A DNA stretch of 64,000 bases. Origin: Clostridium sp. UBA701 (GTDB taxonomy: Bacteria > Bacillota > Clostridia > Clostridiales > Clostridiaceae). Each line of letters opens with the position of its first letter. Position 1 is the first letter of the stretch. Made by a program: the position numbers and the translations under genes. The stretch covers positions 47,211-111,210 of the forward strand of contig DBMJ01000004.1 of NCBI GenBank assembly GCA_002298125.1, in the 5' to 3' direction. This document shows positions 63,907-64,000 of the stretch, piece by piece. The notes beneath the pieces were generated by a model. The model was given only the letters and a program-made list of their open reading frames with translations. It had not been told where the DNA came from and searched no databases.

Positions 63907-64000
63907 TTCTAAATTTGTTAACATGTTTACTTTTATACAAACATTTGACATGCTCCAAATTTCACAGTATTATTTATGAAACAAAATAGATATTTTGTCC

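Noticed and set aside
63786..63910. c-di-GMP riboswitch before the chemoreceptor gene
   Set aside because: The conserved core sequences of class I and class II are not present.

Overview
The window looks like a chromosomal segment of a low-GC, anaerobic, endospore-forming member of the Clostridia, close to Clostridium sensu stricto. The evidence is the AT-rich sequence, strong AGGAGG-type ribosome binding sites, frequent GTG and TTG starts, an oxygen-sensitive class III ribonucleotide reductase (NrdDG), a gerA-type spore germination operon, a YtaF sporulation protein, and Firmicute families such as LCP, DUF3048, DUF1836, DUF438 and SipW-type signal peptidase. I see no rRNA, tRNA, CRISPR array, prophage or insertion sequence.

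Layout. 1-9.5 kb: a partial cyanophycin-synthetase-like Mur ligase, nrdDG with a predicted NrdR box, a DUF3048 lipoprotein, a MATE exporter, a short SSB, a SipW-type signal peptidase and a YihY membrane protein. 9.6-32.2 kb: a large cell-surface polysaccharide locus. It has an NDP-sugar epimerase, three LCP ligases (two at one end, one at the other), an initiating phosphoglycosyltransferase, a flippase, an O-antigen-polymerase-like protein, five glycosyltransferases, a sugar aminotransferase/acetyltransferase pair, rfbABC for dTDP-sugar synthesis, and a 1211-residue secreted protein of ten triple-tyrosine-type repeats ending in a GH73 glucosaminidase. A decayed gene lies inside it at 14.6-15.0 kb. 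32.3-39.4 kb: a predicted sigma-54-controlled unit (isoaspartyl dipeptidase plus YfcC transporter) with its own enhancer-binding regulator, followed by a ferritin-like protein, an RmlD-like reductase and a free-standing ATP-cone protein. 39.6-47.8 kb: a MATE/MerR pair with a textbook 19-bp-spacer promoter, MarR, YtaF/MntP-type and DtxR genes, and a probable nitrosative/oxidative stress module (Crp/Fnr regulator, DUF438 protein, RIC di-iron repair protein). 47.8-50.6 kb: a cobalt/nickel ECF transporter (cbiMQO) behind a structured leader. 50.6-56.5 kb: a five-gene germination operon A-B-C-B-C. 56.5-64 kb: DUF1836, hemolysin III, nitroreductase, a metallophosphoesterase with a 3' heptanucleotide satellite, a diguanylate cyclase and a chemoreceptor.

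How the genes fit together. The polysaccharide locus carries the core of a Wzx/Wzy-style assembly line with LCP proteins for attachment to the wall. It lacks a clear local rfbD, a dehydratase for the amino-sugar branch, and any Wzz/tyrosine-kinase pair. The cyanophycin-like ligase at the left edge and the sigma-54-controlled isoaspartyl dipeptidase could be two ends of beta-aspartyl peptide metabolism, but this is inference. The most interesting unexplained signals are the cbiM leader with three related repeats and a terminator, the A-B-C-B-C ger operon whose C proteins lack a lipobox, the alternating-repeat glucosaminidase, the orphan ATP-cone protein, the ATP-grasp-reduced CphA-like protein, and two tandem-repeat arrays.
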